Notes: a model not told the origin generated them from the letters alone. A stretch of 64,000 nucleotides of DNA from Prochlorococcus marinus str. MIT 9201 (GCF_000759955.1 NZ_JNAL01000007.1:1-64000), one strand, 5' to 3'. Shown: positions 41,064 through 51,816, numbered from the stretch's first letter. Made by a program: numbers and translations.

Positions 41064-42650
41064 ATGACAAAAGTTCTCATTACAGATCCAATTGATCAAA
41101 CAGGAATCGATATTCTTTCACAAGTTGCTCAGGTTGATCAGAAGATAGGGATCTCAGACTCTGAGTTAGCTTCCATTATTAAAGATTATGATGCTTTAAT
41201 GATTCGCTCTGGGACCCAAGTGACTGAAGAAATTATTAACTCTTCAAGTAAACTAAGAATTATTGGAAGAGCAGGAGTTGGGGTTGATAATGTAGATGTT
41301 AAAGCTGCTACTCAAAAAGGAGTTCTTGTTGTGAATTCTCCAGGAGGTAACACAATAGCTGCTGCTGAACATACTATAGCTATGATGTTGGCTTTATCTA
41401 GACATATTCCAATTGCGAATAGTAGTACTTTGTCAGGTAAATGGGAAAGAAAGAAATTTGTTGGTAATGAGCTTTATAAGAAAAAATTAGGTGTAGTAGG
41501 TTTAGGCAAAATTGGTGCTCATGTAGCGAAAGTTGCTAATGCATTAGGAATGGAAGTTTACGGATATGATCCTTTCGTTTCAACTGAAAGAGCTCAACAA
41601 ATACAAGTTAAACTATTCGAACTAGAGGATTTATTCAAACAATCTGATTATGTAACTTTGCATTTGCCTCGCACACCACAGACAGAGAATTTAGTAAATA
41701 TTGACGTCCTTAAAAGTATGAAAAGTAGTGCAAAATTAATTAATTGTGCTCGAGGAGGCTTAATTGATGAAGAGGCTTTAGCAGAAGCTTTAAATAAATC
41801 ATTGATTGAAGGTGCTGCAATAGATGTTTTTTCTAAAGAACCTTTGGAATCTAATTCACCACTTTTGAAGGTTGAAAAGAATCTTATCCTTACTCCACAT
41901 CTAGGAGCATCTACTCGGGAAGCACAAAAAAATGTAGCTGTTGATGTTGCAGAACAAATAAGAGATGTTTTGCTTGGTTTATCTGCTAGAACTGCAGTAA
42001 ATATTCCAGGTTTGAGTCCTGATATTATGGATAGCCTAAAACCTCATTTGCAGTTGGCGGAAACAATGGGTCTGCTTATAAGCCAGCTTTCTGGTGGGCA
42101 GATACATAAACTAGAAGTAAAGCTTCAAGGTGAATTTGTTCAACATCCTTCTCAGCCTTTAATAATAGCTAGTCTAAAAGGTCTCCTAAGTAAAGCTTTG
42201 GGAGATAGGATTAATTATGTGAATGCCTCGCTAGAAGCAGATTCAAGAGGTATTTCGGTAGTAGAGAATAAAGATGAGGCAAGACCTGAATTTGCTAGTG
42301 GGTCGCTTCAGTTAACCACTTATGGTGATAATGGCGACCATAGCGTTGCAGGAAGCATTTTTGCTGATGGGGAATTAAGAATTATTAGTATTGATCAATA
42401 CCCAGTTAATGTATCGCCAAGTAGATATATGTTGGTTACTAGGCACAGAGATATGCCAGGCATTATTGGCAAGCTTGGGTCTTTATTAGGTAGCAACAAT
42501 GTAAATATTGCCTCAATGCAAGTTGGTCGCAAAATTGTTAGAGGGGAAGCTGTTATGGTCCTAAGTATTGATGATCCAATACCTAATAAGCTGCTTGATA
42601 CCATTATTGAAGTAGATGGGATTACCAACGCTAATCCAGTTACTTTGTGA
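41064..42650 (+). CDS. serA: D-3-phosphoglycerate dehydrogenase
   Basis: 528 aa, long form. NAD site GVVGLGKIGAHVAKVANALG near residue 143, catalytic Arg in CARGGLIDEEALAEAL, Glu in DVFSKEPL and His in TPHLGAST. The allosteric substrate-binding domain follows and an ACT domain ends the protein (RHRDMPGIIGKLGSLLGSNN). First step of the phosphorylated serine pathway; the ACT domain implies serine or ligand control. ATG start. Confidence 0.95.
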   Translation: MTKVLITDPIDQTGIDILSQVAQVDQKIGISDSELASIIKDYDALMIRSGTQVTEEIINSSSKLRIIGRAGVGVDNVDVKAATQKGVLVVNSPGGNTIAAAEHTIAMMLALSRHIPIANSSTLSGKWERKKFVGNELYKKKLGVVGLGKIGAHVAKVANALGMEVYGYDPFVSTERAQQIQVKLFELEDLFKQSDYVTLHLPRTPQTENLVNIDVLKSMKSSAKLINCARGGLIDEEALAEALNKSLIEGAAIDVFSKEPLESNSPLLKVEKNLILTPHLGASTREAQKNVAVDVAEQIRDVLLGLSARTAVNIPGLSPDIMDSLKPHLQLAETMGLLISQLSGGQIHKLEVKLQGEFVQHPSQPLIIASLKGLLSKALGDRINYVNASLEADSRGISVVENKDEARPEFASGSLQLTTYGDNGDHSVAGSIFADGELRIISIDQYPVNVSPSRYMLVTRHRDMPGIIGKLGSLLGSNNVNIASMQVGRKIVRGEAVMVLSIDDPIPNKLLDTIIEVDGITNANPVTL

Positions 42651-42668
42651 AGTTTCTTGTCCTAGTTA

Positions 42669-43580
42669 ATGGCAATTAAAGATTGGTATAAACTAACTTT
42701 TCTGATAGAAAGTGATTCAGAAGAAATTATTATTTGGAAATTAAATGAGCTGGGAATATTTAGTTTTTCATTTGAATATTTAATTAAAAATGAAAATAAA
42801 AAAGAAGTGAATATATGGCTTCCAATTGATGATTGGGGCGAGAGTTCTAGAAATGGCTTTGAAAAAATAATTAGCAAACTTCTAAACATTAATGCTCCCA
42901 AGAATCAATTTTTTGACTGGAGTATAATTAAAGAGGAGGATTGGTTGACGAGCTGGAAGCAATATTGGGCACCTGAATTAGTAGGAAATCATTTTTTAAT
43001 ATTGCCTTGTTGGATAAATCTAAATGAAAAATTTAAAGATAAGCAAATTATAAAAATTGATCCTGGAGCAGCCTTTGGTACAGGAAGTCACCCTTCGACT
43101 TATCTTTGTCTCGAAAAAATGGAGAATATTGTATTCTCTGATAAAAAGATTTTAGATATTGGGAGTGGTAGCGGGATTTTGAGTGTTGCCGCAAGATTGC
43201 TCGGTGCTAAAGAGGTTTGTGCAGTGGATAATGATTATTTAGCTATAAATTCAACTAACTCTAATTTTCAACTAAATTTCGGTAATTTAAAAAACTTAAA
43301 TACATATTTGGGATCTTTTAATGAGGTAATTTTAAAAAATCAACTTAAAGAATTTGATGTTGTTTTATGCAATATTCTTGCTGAAGTAATAAAAGAAATG
43401 ATTCCAAATATTTATGAGTGCTTGAGTAATAATGGAGAAGTCATTTTCAGTGGAATTCTGAATTCACAAAAAGATGAAATTATAAAAATATTAATCCAGA
43501 ATGACTTGAAATTAATAGATGTATCAACTAGAAAAGATTGGGCATGCATTTCTGCTCAAAAAACCAGCGATAAAACCTAA
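42669..43580 (+). CDS. prmA: Ribosomal protein L11 methyltransferase
   Basis: 303 aa. [20 protein letters not shown] is the PrmA signature, [20 protein letters not shown] the SAM motif, then CNILAEVI (NILA motif). It trimethylates ribosomal protein L11. It starts 18 nt after serA and is probably co-transcribed. The N-terminal substrate domain is present but divergent. Confidence 0.92.
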   Translation: MAIKDWYKLTFLIESDSEEIIIWKLNELGIFSFSFEYLIKNENKKEVNIWLPIDDWGESSRNGFEKIISKLLNINAPKNQFFDWSIIKEEDWLTSWKQYWAPELVGNHFLILPCWINLNEKFKDKQIIKIDPGAAFGTGSHPSTYLCLEKMENIVFSDKKILDIGSGSGILSVAARLLGAKEVCAVDNDYLAINSTNSNFQLNFGNLKNLNTYLGSFNEVILKNQLKEFDVVLCNILAEVIKEMIPNIYECLSNNGEVIFSGILNSQKDEIIKILIQNDLKLIDVSTRKDWACISAQKTSDKT

Positions 43581-43714
43581 GTATAAGTTTTTCTTATAGA
43601 TACTCTTCAATACATTGTATTGTGTCATTTTTTACTTCAAAATCTCACATATCGACCTAATCGATGTTAAAAATGTAATTGATAGGTATTAATTACCAAC
43701 AATTTTTTATTTAA

Positions 43715-44014
43715 ATGGCTTCTTACAAAGTTACACTCATCAGCGAAGGTGAAGGTCTCAATTCAACTATTGAAGTGCCTGATGACCAATACATCCTCGA
43801 TGCGGCGGAAGAACAAGGTATAGACCTTCCTTATTCCTGTAGAGCTGGAGCATGTTCAACATGTGCTGGAAAAGTTACTTCAGGTAGTGTTGATCAATCA
43901 GATCAAAGTTTCTTGGATGACGACCAATTAGAAGCTGGTTTTGTTCTTACTTGTGTTGCTTACCCAACATCTGACGTAACAATTACAACTCATGCTGAGG
44001 AAGAATTGTACTAA
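43715..44014 (+). CDS. petF: Plant-type [2Fe-2S] ferredoxin
   Basis: 99 aa. [11 protein letters not shown] supplies three cluster Cys and LTCVAYP the fourth (C-x4-C-x2-C..C). Acidic surface typical of photosynthetic ferredoxin, which takes electrons from PSI to FNR, nitrite reductase and others. Monocistronic, with its own terminator. ATG start. Confidence 0.96.
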   Translation: MASYKVTLISEGEGLNSTIEVPDDQYILDAAEEQGIDLPYSCRAGACSTCAGKVTSGSVDQSDQSFLDDDQLEAGFVLTCVAYPTSDVTITTHAEEELY

Positions 44015-44059
44015 TTATAAAAAATTAACTTTTCTAAGTTGATTATTGATTATTTCTCT

Positions 44060-44089
44060 GTCACCCTCTATGAAGGTGGCTTTTTTTTT
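44060..44089 (+). terminator. Rho-independent terminator after petF
   Basis: GTCACC (44060-44065) pairs with GGTGGC (44075-44080), followed by nine T. It lies 45 nt after the petF stop and 5 nt before the next gene's start. Confidence 0.85.
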
Positions 44090-44093
44090 GTAA

Positions 44094-44462
44094 ATGGATA
44101 AATTTGAATTTTTCAAGACTGGCAGTGTTCAATCAAGTTATGGAGGTCAGTACAGTTATAAGGTAATTGGACCATGTTGCAGACTTTATGATAGGGAGGA
44201 GTTACCTTGGCCCTGCTCAAGGCTTGCTTGGAGGAGTAAGGAGCCTAGTTGGAGAAGAATAGGTTCTAGGTTCGTTGCTGATATGGCTTCAAGAAAATGC
44301 CCATCTTACTCAGTGCAGATTTTTGAGCCTGGATCAAAACCTGTTGAGACTGTAATAACTCTTTTTTCAAAGAAATTTTCCTCTGATATACAAGAATGGT
44401 GGTACAGCAAAAAGCCAGGCTCAAGGAAGCCTGGCAATATCTACCCATCTGAAGTTAATTAG
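44094..44462 (+). CDS. Conserved cyanobacterial hypothetical protein
   Basis: 122 aa. YKVIGPCCRLYDREELPWPC then SRLAWRSKEPSWRRIGSRFV: Trp-, Arg- and Cys-rich. No membrane span. The start follows the petF terminator at once, so it may depend on read-through or its own promoter inside petF's end. Function unknown. Confidence 0.65.
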   Translation: MDKFEFFKTGSVQSSYGGQYSYKVIGPCCRLYDREELPWPCSRLAWRSKEPSWRRIGSRFVADMASRKCPSYSVQIFEPGSKPVETVITLFSKKFSSDIQEWWYSKKPGSRKPGNIYPSEVN

Positions 44463-44470
44463 ATTAAATA

Positions 44471-45019
44471 TTAGGCTTTTGGTTTAGGAGGTGTGTAACC
44501 TTTTAGGCCAGAACATTCTAGGCTATCGGCTGTATTTACTCCTGTCTGTGAATTAGTACCTGTTGCTCTCTCGCAAAGTGATTTTCTTGTCTTTAAATCA
44601 AGGTTTGCGTCAGTAAAGTCTGCTCCATCAATAATTGCACCATCAAAAACACTTTTCATTAGCTCACCATTAGTAAGATTCGCATCTGTAAAATCAGCAT
44701 TATCAAAGCGTGTTGCATAAGCAATAAGGTCCTTCATATTGGCTCCTTTAAAACTAGAGTTTTTTGCAGTTGTTACACTCATATATGCGCCTTGAAGATT
44801 AGCTTCTCCTAAATCTTGATTAGATAAATCATATTTAACATATTCAGTATTATGAAGGTCAGCACCGTGAAGATCATCTTTTAATACGTCAACTGATGAA
44901 GGATCACTTGGATATAGTGCATTTGCAGAGATTGGATTAATAAGTAAACCAATAATTAACGGAAGAAAAATAAATAGTCTTTTACAAGACTTATGTAGTG
45001 ATGAAAAAATAGAAACCAT
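44471..45019 (-). CDS. Lumenal pentapeptide-repeat protein
   Basis: 182 aa from ATG at 45019 (MVSIFSSLHKSCKRLFIFLP), chosen because it gives a normal signal peptide ending SANA. An ATG at 45073 adds 18 residues. Pentapeptide repeats (A-D/N-L/F-x-x) run from about residue 60 to 145: DLHGADL, LGEANLQGA, DNADFTDANL, DGADFTDANL. Likely exported to the thylakoid lumen; right-handed quadrilateral helix fold. Function unknown. Confidence 0.8.
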   Translation of the reverse strand: MVSIFSSLHKSCKRLFIFLPLIIGLLINPISANALYPSDPSSVDVLKDDLHGADLHNTEYVKYDLSNQDLGEANLQGAYMSVTTAKNSSFKGANMKDLIAYATRFDNADFTDANLTNGELMKSVFDGAIIDGADFTDANLDLKTRKSLCERATGTNSQTGVNTADSLECSGLKGYTPPKPKA

Positions 45020-45105
45020 TTCGATCAACATCAATATAGAAAACCTAAGACTATTATTCCATGGGTTGGTCATTTACGACCCTTCTTCTCACGAACTGTT
45101 GCAGT

Positions 45106-46044
45106 TTATTTTATTTCTGCCGTTAGAAAATCTTTTGCAAGGTGAGTATTTGGGAAAACTTTCTGAGCCTCTTTAAGCAAATCGCTTGGCGTAATTGGAT
45201 TTTTATTGGTGTACCTTGGACTTAAATGAGTAATAATTAATTTTTTTGTATTAGATAATAGTGCTGTTTTGGCAGCCATTATTGTTGTGGAATGTAATTT
45301 TTCGTAGGCCATGCTTTCATCTTCTTGAGAAAATGTTGATTCATGTACAAGTAAATCAGCATTTTTCGATAGTGCAACAGCTGATTCGCTAAAGACTGTA
45401 TCTGTGCAATAAACAAAACTTTCACCCCCTCTAGGAGGTCCACAAAATTCTTTCCCATCAAATGTTCTACCATCAGCTAAAACGACTTTTTTCCCTTGTT
45501 GCAGTTCTGAATAGATTGGCCCTGGTGCTATTTTTAAAGACTCTGCTTTTTTTACATCAAATATACCTGGCTTATCTTTTTCACTAACTCGATAACCATA
45601 AGCAGGAATTTTATGTTTAAGGCAGGCGCAATTTACTTGTATTTTGTCGTTTTCAAATAAAATTTTATTTTCTGATGCAAAATTTTCAACTTCTATAAAA
45701 TGCAGTGGAAAGGATAATTTGCAAAAACTACTACTAAGTGCAGAATTTATAAAACTTCTTAGTCCTGAAGGGCCATAAATTTCTATCCCCTTACTATTGC
45801 CTGATAAACCTAAAGTAGCTAAAAGGCCAGGTAAACCATAAATATGGTCCCCATGCATATGTGTGATAAATATTTTTTTGATTTGTGAAGATTTAATTTT
45901 GCTTTTGATTATTTGATGCTGCGTTCCCTCTCCACAGTCAAAAAGCCAAACTTCTGAAGATTGTGAAAGTTTTAGAGCTAAGGCTGAAACATTTCTAGTT
46001 AATGAAGGGACTCCAGAACTTGTTCCTAGGAAGGTGATATTCAC
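45106..46044 (-). CDS. rnz: Ribonuclease Z
   Basis: 312 aa metallo-beta-lactamase fold. FITHMHGDHIYGLPGLLATL carries HxHxDH; later VYCTDT, LLVHESTF and ITHLSPRY give the other metal ligands. It removes tRNA 3' trailers, consistent with tRNA genes lacking encoded CCA as at 39485. ATG start, length normal. Confidence 0.92.
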   Translation of the reverse strand: MNITFLGTSSGVPSLTRNVSALALKLSQSSEVWLFDCGEGTQHQIIKSKIKSSQIKKIFITHMHGDHIYGLPGLLATLGLSGNSKGIEIYGPSGLRSFINSALSSSFCKLSFPLHFIEVENFASENKILFENDKIQVNCACLKHKIPAYGYRVSEKDKPGIFDVKKAESLKIAPGPIYSELQQGKKVVLADGRTFDGKEFCGPPRGGESFVYCTDTVFSESAVALSKNADLLVHESTFSQEDESMAYEKLHSTTIMAAKTALLSNTKKLIITHLSPRYTNKNPITPSDLLKEAQKVFPNTHLAKDFLTAEIK

Positions 46045-46132
46045 TTATTATGATATTTTTGTTTTTATATCTGGATTAAATCTAGACTTTTAGTCAAACT
46101 AAGGCAAATTAAGAATTTGTTTTTCAAACAAA

Positions 46133-47308
46133 GTGATACTTCAATTAAAAAAAAATTATAGTAAATTTTGTCTGATTAGTATTTTATTTTTTTGTATTTT
46201 TAAGAGTGAATCTGTTTTTGCTTTTGAAGAACCAATAATTAGAGTTTTGATATCAAAAAACAACAATATAAGGATAAGATCAGATAAATCAATTCCTTTA
46301 ATCATAAAGGGTAAAAATTTCTCAAATAAAAAAATTAAAGGTTTAACTTTGGAAAATGAGAAAAATAGAGCAATCCTATATTTTGATAAGAATAAACAAA
46401 AAAAATATGACTTAAAAAGTAATCAACAATTTCAAGTTAGATCTTCTGATAGAAGAGGTATTTGGGTAGGTCAAAAAAGATTTTCTGGCAAACTAAATCT
46501 CTTTTTAATTGATTCTGAGATATTCGTAGTTAATGTTTTAGGTATTGAAAAATATTTAAGTAGTGTGGTTGGTTCAGAGATGCCAACGAAATGGCCCATA
46601 GAAGCATTGAAAGCTCAAGCAATAGCTTCTAGAACTTATGCTTTAAAGCAAAAGGGTAATATACTTTTTGACATTGATTCTACGCAGAGAAATCAAGTTT
46701 ATAACGGTTTGGAGTCAAGAACTTATAAAACTACAAGAGCAGTTAGAAGTACAAGATCTTTAGTTTTGACCTATAAAAATAAATTAATTAATGCATTGTT
46801 TCACAGTAGCTCAGGTGGCATTACAGAAAATAGTCAAGATGTATGGAAGAATAAATATCCATATTTATCAAGTGTTAAAGATTTTGATAAAAGGAGTCCA
46901 AAATTTAAATGGCAAAAAAAATTTACAAGTAAAGAATTAAAAAAATTGTTCCCAAATATTGGAGGAATAAAAAATATAGAGATCCTAAATATAACTAATA
47001 CTGGGAGGGTGAAAAATGTGAGACTTGTTGGGGCTTATGGTTCTGATCAAATGTCAGGAGTAGATTTAAGAAAAAGATTAGGCCTAAATAGTAATCTTGT
47101 GAGATTTAAATTTATAGGAGATGAAACTAATAATAAATTTCCTATGAAAAGAAATTTAATAGTTTTTGGACAGGGGTCTGGACATGGAGTCGGAATGAGC
47201 CAATGGGGGGCTAAATATATGGCTTCTAAAGGTCAAAAAGCTGAAAAAATATTAAAGCATTTCTATAGGGGTATACAGATTAAACCTTTTAGAAGAGATT
47301 TTCTATAA
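46133..47308 (+). CDS. SpoIID/LytB-domain exported protein
   Basis: 391 aa, GTG start. Signal-like helix at residues 10-30, then the SpoIID domain: GIEKYLSSVVGSEMPTKWPI, EALKAQAIASRTYAL and FGQGSGHGVGMSQWGAKYMA with LKHFYRGI. In spore formers SpoIID is a glycan-strand lytic transglycosylase; cyanobacterial homologues probably act on peptidoglycan. Divergent from rnz. Confidence 0.85.
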   Translation: MILQLKKNYSKFCLISILFFCIFKSESVFAFEEPIIRVLISKNNNIRIRSDKSIPLIIKGKNFSNKKIKGLTLENEKNRAILYFDKNKQKKYDLKSNQQFQVRSSDRRGIWVGQKRFSGKLNLFLIDSEIFVVNVLGIEKYLSSVVGSEMPTKWPIEALKAQAIASRTYALKQKGNILFDIDSTQRNQVYNGLESRTYKTTRAVRSTRSLVLTYKNKLINALFHSSSGGITENSQDVWKNKYPYLSSVKDFDKRSPKFKWQKKFTSKELKKLFPNIGGIKNIEILNITNTGRVKNVRLVGAYGSDQMSGVDLRKRLGLNSNLVRFKFIGDETNNKFPMKRNLIVFGQGSGHGVGMSQWGAKYMASKGQKAEKILKHFYRGIQIKPFRRDFL

Positions 47309-47310
47309 AA

Positions 47311-48237
47311 TTATTTAGCGTTAAGGACTAATTTTGGGTTTATATTAGTTTGTTCTTTATTTAGGAATCCAATCCCAAGTAGGGTTTGTTTTTTATCTAT
47401 TACTTTTATAGGCTTTTTATAATCAAAAGATTTGCTTTCCTTAAAGTAATTAATATCAACTTTAATTGCTCTTCCTGTTTGCCAAAAATTGATTTGTTCT
47501 TCATTTCTTAAGACAAATGATGAAATATGATTAAGAGCAGAAATTGTTGGAATAATAAAATTTTTCGACTCCCCTCCCTCTTTTTTTCCTTTTTCGATAT
47601 CAGATATCTTTACTGAGTGTTGTTCATCAAAGCCACAAGCTGAAATTCTTTTTAGTTGTAGAAGGCAACCTTCGGAATTAAGAATTTCTCCTAAATCTCT
47701 TGCAATTGCTCTTATATACGTGCCAGCTGAACATTTGATTTTTATTTCTATTATTCCGTTTATTTGGTCCCATTTCATTAAAATCAGTTCGTCTATTTTT
47801 ACTTCTCTTGGTGCTATTTCAAAAATTTCATTCCTGAATGATTTTTTATAAGCTTTCTCACCATTGACGTGCACACTGGATACTTTCGGCGGAATTTGTT
47901 TAATAATTCCTCTAAATCTGCCTAGGTATTGGTCTAATTTTTTATCGCTGATTTTAGGCCAACTTTTTTGATTAATTATCTCTCCGTGAATATCATCAGT
48001 CTTAGTTCTTATCCCTAATTTAATTTGTCCTATGTAAGTTTTATCCTGAGGAAGATATTGAATAAATCTTGTTGCACTGCCTACAGCGATTGGTAATGTC
48101 CCTGTAACTTCTGGGTCAAGTGTTCCTGTGTGCCCGACCTTTTTTATATTTAGTAACTTCCTTATTTGTTTAACACAATCATGAGAGGTACAGCCTTTAT
48201 CTTTATTAATTACTAAGAATCCATCTTTAGTTTCCAT
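47311..48237 (-). CDS. truB: tRNA pseudouridine-55 synthase
   Basis: 308 aa. [20 protein letters not shown] and [20 protein letters not shown] with the catalytic Asp in [21 protein letters not shown]-like [15 protein letters not shown] later. Modifies U55 in the T loop of all tRNAs. ATG start; ends 2 nt from the convergent SpoIID-like gene. Confidence 0.94.
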   Translation of the reverse strand: METKDGFLVINKDKGCTSHDCVKQIRKLLNIKKVGHTGTLDPEVTGTLPIAVGSATRFIQYLPQDKTYIGQIKLGIRTKTDDIHGEIINQKSWPKISDKKLDQYLGRFRGIIKQIPPKVSSVHVNGEKAYKKSFRNEIFEIAPREVKIDELILMKWDQINGIIEIKIKCSAGTYIRAIARDLGEILNSEGCLLQLKRISACGFDEQHSVKISDIEKGKKEGGESKNFIIPTISALNHISSFVLRNEEQINFWQTGRAIKVDINYFKESKSFDYKKPIKVIDKKQTLLGIGFLNKEQTNINPKLVLNAK

Positions 48238-48313
48238 TTTTAATATTAAGAATACTTTGAGAAAGATTTATGAACATTCTATGATTTTGGTATTGGAAAT
48301 TTAGAATAAGAAA

Positions 48314-49054
48314 TTGAAAAACAATAATTCTATTTTAAAAGAGTTTTTAGACAATGCTTTTAATTTGAAATCACATTTAATGGAATACTTATCTATTAGA
48401 GAGTGTGATTTAGATGGGTTTCTTGCAAATGCAAAGATGAATTTAGCTAATTCACATCCTGGGGACTCTTTAAATAATGTTTCAGATTTTTATACTGAAA
48501 TTGTAGGAGATATGCATGTAGCTGATTTGGCTGCTTGGCATATAACAAGTAGGGATTACATCGCTGACACTTTAAAACTTCAACAGAGATTTTCTAGAGA
48601 TTTAGTTTTGGATTTTGGAGGAGGTATTGGCACGCATGCCTTAGCTAACGCTATGTCTTCAAAAGTTGAGCATGTTTTTTTTGTAGATATTAATCAAACA
48701 AATAGAAATTTTGTTGAATACAGGGCTAAGAAATTAGGAGTCGAAAAAAAACTTACTTTTTGCAAAACGATTCAAGAAACTCAAAATTTGAAATTTGATA
48801 CGATAGTTTGTCTTGATGTTTTGGAACATCTTGCAGATCCAGCTTCTCAAATTAATAATTTCAGTGAGATTATGGATAGTAATTCTATTGCTCTATTCAA
48901 TTGGTATTTCTACAAAGGAGATAAGAATGAATATCCATTTCATATCGATGACAGCCAAATTGTTGAAAAGTTTTTTAAAACTCTTCAATCACAATTTTTA
49001 GAGGTATTTCATCCTATTCTTATTACTACTAGAGCTTATAAGAAAATCAGATAA
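48314..49054 (+). CDS. SAM-dependent methyltransferase
   Basis: 246 aa. [20 protein letters not shown] is SAM motif I, FFVDIN motif II and [16 protein letters not shown] motif IV. The N-terminal 90 residues are a helical extension. Substrate unknown. TTG start. Its 3' end overlaps the convergent rpmA by 8 nt. Confidence 0.78.
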   Translation: MKNNNSILKEFLDNAFNLKSHLMEYLSIRECDLDGFLANAKMNLANSHPGDSLNNVSDFYTEIVGDMHVADLAAWHITSRDYIADTLKLQQRFSRDLVLDFGGGIGTHALANAMSSKVEHVFFVDINQTNRNFVEYRAKKLGVEKKLTFCKTIQETQNLKFDTIVCLDVLEHLADPASQINNFSEIMDSNSIALFNWYFYKGDKNEYPFHIDDSQIVEKFFKTLQSQFLEVFHPILITTRAYKKIR

Positions 49055-49307
49055 CTATATTAACTCTTTTTCTATTTCTTAAATTTCTTTTAATGCTATC
49101 AAAACTTACTGTACCTTCTTTTAATGCAAAAAGTGTGTCATCTTTGCCTTTACCAACATTATTTCCTGGCAAAAATGATGTACCTCTTTGGCGAATTAAA
49201 ATTGATCCAGCAGTTACTTTTTCTCCACCATAAGCTTTAACACCAAGTCTTTTGGAATTCGAATCTCGACCGTTTCTTGTAGAACCTGTTCCCTTTTTAT
49301 GTGCCAT
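49047..49307 (-). CDS. rpmA: 50S ribosomal protein L27
   Basis: 86 aa. Starts [20 protein letters not shown] and continues [20 protein letters not shown] with [19 protein letters not shown], the L27 core near the peptidyl-transferase centre. No N-terminal propeptide. Follows rplU by 9 nt. Confidence 0.97.
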   Translation of the reverse strand: MAHKKGTGSTRNGRDSNSKRLGVKAYGGEKVTAGSILIRQRGTSFLPGNNVGKGKDDTLFALKEGTVSFDSIKRNLRNRKRVNIVI

Positions 49308-49316
49308 TAGAAAAGT

Positions 49317-49754
49317 TTAATTTGTTGATTTTTCGGATTTGGGTTTAGTTTCCTTTTTAACAGTTTCTTTTTTTGAAGAAGACTTAGGAGCTACTTTACC
49401 TTTTGAAATAGATTTTACCATAACTCTTGTAAGTTCTTGTCTATGGCCCATTTTTCTTCTTGTCTTTTTTTTTGGACGCATTTTGTATACAAGAATTTTC
49501 TTATCTCTTTTATGGGAAACTACTTCTAATTCAATTTTTGCATCCTGAACATAAGGTTTTCCAACGGTGATAGAGTCTTTGTCTTTTAAAAGTAAAACTT
49601 TTTCTAGTGTTATTTTGTCTTTCTCTTTTGCATTTAACCTATCTATATCATAGTATCTATCCACCTCGAACCAAAATTGCTGACCTGAAGTTTCTGCTAT
49701 TGCATACAATTCATTACTTTTAGAATTGTTTGGAGAGTTTTTAGAATTTGTCAT
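49317..49754 (-). CDS. rplU: 50S ribosomal protein L21
   Basis: 145 aa. YAIAETSGQQFWFEVDRYYD and KPYVQDAKIELEVVSHKRDK with MRPKKKTRRKMGHRQELTRV are L21. Extra tails: a Ser/Asn-rich N-terminus and a C-terminal Lys/Ser extension after residue 115. Heads the rplU-rpmA operon, divergent from kaiB. Confidence 0.95.
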   Translation of the reverse strand: MTNSKNSPNNSKSNELYAIAETSGQQFWFEVDRYYDIDRLNAKEKDKITLEKVLLLKDKDSITVGKPYVQDAKIELEVVSHKRDKKILVYKMRPKKKTRRKMGHRQELTRVMVKSISKGKVAPKSSSKKETVKKETKPKSEKSTN

Positions 49755-49897
49755 AAAAAGAAGACGCTATTAGGCTCAAATTTATAATTTGATTAAGCCA
49801 AATTAGCAATCATATAGTTTGTTTATTTTCTTATTTTGTAGTGTAATAAGTCAAGGGTTATATTTAAATTTTTTTTAACAATTAAGGAACCATAACA

Positions 49898-50215
49898 ATG
49901 GCAGCAAGAAAAACATATATTTTAAAACTCTATGTTGCTGGAAATACTCCTAATTCAATGAGAGCACTAAATACTTTAAGAGAAATTTTAGAAAATGAGT
50001 TTAAAGGGGTTTATGCCTTGAAGGTTATAGATGTACTTAAGCAACCGCAACTTGCAGAGGAAGATAAAATTTTGGCTACCCCAACCTTAGCGAAAATTTT
50101 ACCTCCACCAGTTAGAAGAATAATTGGTGACCTCTCTGATAGAGAGAAAGTTTTAATTGGTTTAGATCTACTTTTTGATGAATTAACTGAAACTGAATAT
50201 AGTGGAGATAAGTAA
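49898..50215 (+). CDS. kaiB: Circadian clock protein KaiB
   Basis: 105 aa. [20 protein letters not shown] then [40 protein letters not shown]: the fold-switching thioredoxin-like KaiB. AAGGAA upstream of ATG. It binds phospho-KaiC; here no kaiA lies upstream. kaiC follows 71 nt later, so they are one operon. Confidence 0.97.
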   Translation: MAARKTYILKLYVAGNTPNSMRALNTLREILENEFKGVYALKVIDVLKQPQLAEEDKILATPTLAKILPPPVRRIIGDLSDREKVLIGLDLLFDELTETEYSGDK

Positions 50216-50286
50216 CATATAGAAAACTTTTTATAATTAAAAATAAACTGAATTTATTTTTATATTGGTTTCTTTAGAACAAAACT

Positions 50287-51816
50287 ATGAAAGATAAGAA
50301 ATTTGGCAAATCAAATAAAATGCAAGTACAAAAATTACCTACGGGAATAGAAGGCTTTGATGATGTTTGTAGGGGCGGATTACCTGTATCTAGAAGTACA
50401 CTTGTTAGTGGTACATCTGGAACTGGTAAAACTGTTTTTTCTTTGCAATATCTACACCATGGAATTTGTAACTTTGATGAACCAGGGATCTTTGTCACAT
50501 TTGAGGAGTCACCTTTAGATATTATTAGGAATGCTGCAAGTTTTGGTTGGGACTTACAAGAATTAATTGATCAAAATAAACTTTTTATCTTGGATGCTTC
50601 TCCTGACCCTGATGGTCAGGATGTTGCTGGTAACTTTGACTTATCTGGTCTTATTGAGAGAATTAGTTATGCGATTAGGAAATATAAGGCTAAAAGAGTT
50701 GCAATTGATTCTATAACTGCCGTATTTCAACAATATGATGCCATTTATGTTGTTAGAAGAGAAATATTTAGATTGATAGCAAGATTAAAAGAAATAGGTG
50801 TGACCACAGTTATGACTACAGAAAGGGTTGATGATTACGGACCAATTGCAAGATATGGAGTAGAAGAATTCGTATCCGATAATGTTGTCTTATTAAGAAA
50901 TGTTTTAGAGTCAGAAAAGAGAAGAAGAACTTTAGAAGTTTTGAAGTTAAGAGGCACTGTTCATATGAAAGGCGAATATCCATTTACGATGGGAATGGAT
51001 GGTATAAGCGTGTTTGCTCTTGGTGCAATGAGATTAACGCAGAGATCCTCAAATATTAGAATTAGTTCTGGAGTTAAAGATCTTGATGATATGTGTGGCG
51101 GAGGATATTTTCAAGATTCCATCATCCTTGCTACAGGAGCTACTGGAACAGGTAAGACAATGTTGGTATCAAAATTTGTCGAAGATGCGTACAATAACAA
51201 TGAAAGAGCAATACTTTTCGCATATGAAGAATCTAGGGCTCAACTGCTTAGGAATGCAACTAGTTGGGGCATAGATTTTGAAAAGATGGAAAGTGATGGC
51301 TTGTTAAAAATTATTTGTGCATATCCTGAATCAACTGGTTTAGAAGACCACTTGCAAATTATAAAAACACAAATTAATCAATTTAAACCAAAAAGAATGG
51401 CAATTGATTCTCTCTCTGCATTAGCCAGAGGTGTAAGTTTGAATGCATTTAGACAGTTTGTTATTGCAGTTACTGGTTATACAAAACAAGAGGAGATAGC
51501 TGGCTTTTTTACTAACACTGCTGAAGAATTTATGGGAAGCCATTCTATAACCGACTCTCACATCTCAACAATTACGGATACTATTTTATTACTCCAATAT
51601 GTAGAAATAAAAGGCGAAATGGCAAGAGCTTTAAATGTTTTTAAAATGCGCGGATCATGGCATGATAAACGAATAAGAGAATTTATAATCACAAATAAGG
51701 GACCAGAAATAAAAGATTCTTTCTCTAATTTTGAACAAATTTTTAGTGGTGCTCCTCATAGAGTTATTCCCGATCAAAATGTTCAAAATGTTTTTAAGGG
51801 ATTAGAAAATAACTAG
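50287..51816 (+). CDS. kaiC: Circadian clock ATPase/kinase KaiC
   Basis: 509 aa double RecA-like protein. CI P-loop GTSGTGKT with Lys48, CII P-loop GATGTGKT with Lys290; catalytic Glu pairs in VTFEES and FAYEES. The autophosphorylation pair is Ser427-Thr428 in DSHISTITD (equivalent to S431/T432 of Synechococcus elongatus). The C-terminal tail that binds KaiA is about six residues shorter and ends QNVQNVFKGLENN. Convergent with nblS, overlapping by 4 nt. Confidence 0.97.
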   Translation: MKDKKFGKSNKMQVQKLPTGIEGFDDVCRGGLPVSRSTLVSGTSGTGKTVFSLQYLHHGICNFDEPGIFVTFEESPLDIIRNAASFGWDLQELIDQNKLFILDASPDPDGQDVAGNFDLSGLIERISYAIRKYKAKRVAIDSITAVFQQYDAIYVVRREIFRLIARLKEIGVTTVMTTERVDDYGPIARYGVEEFVSDNVVLLRNVLESEKRRRTLEVLKLRGTVHMKGEYPFTMGMDGISVFALGAMRLTQRSSNIRISSGVKDLDDMCGGGYFQDSIILATGATGTGKTMLVSKFVEDAYNNNERAILFAYEESRAQLLRNATSWGIDFEKMESDGLLKIICAYPESTGLEDHLQIIKTQINQFKPKRMAIDSLSALARGVSLNAFRQFVIAVTGYTKQEEIAGFFTNTAEEFMGSHSITDSHISTITDTILLLQYVEIKGEMARALNVFKMRGSWHDKRIREFIITNKGPEIKDSFSNFEQIFSGAPHRVIPDQNVQNVFKGLENN

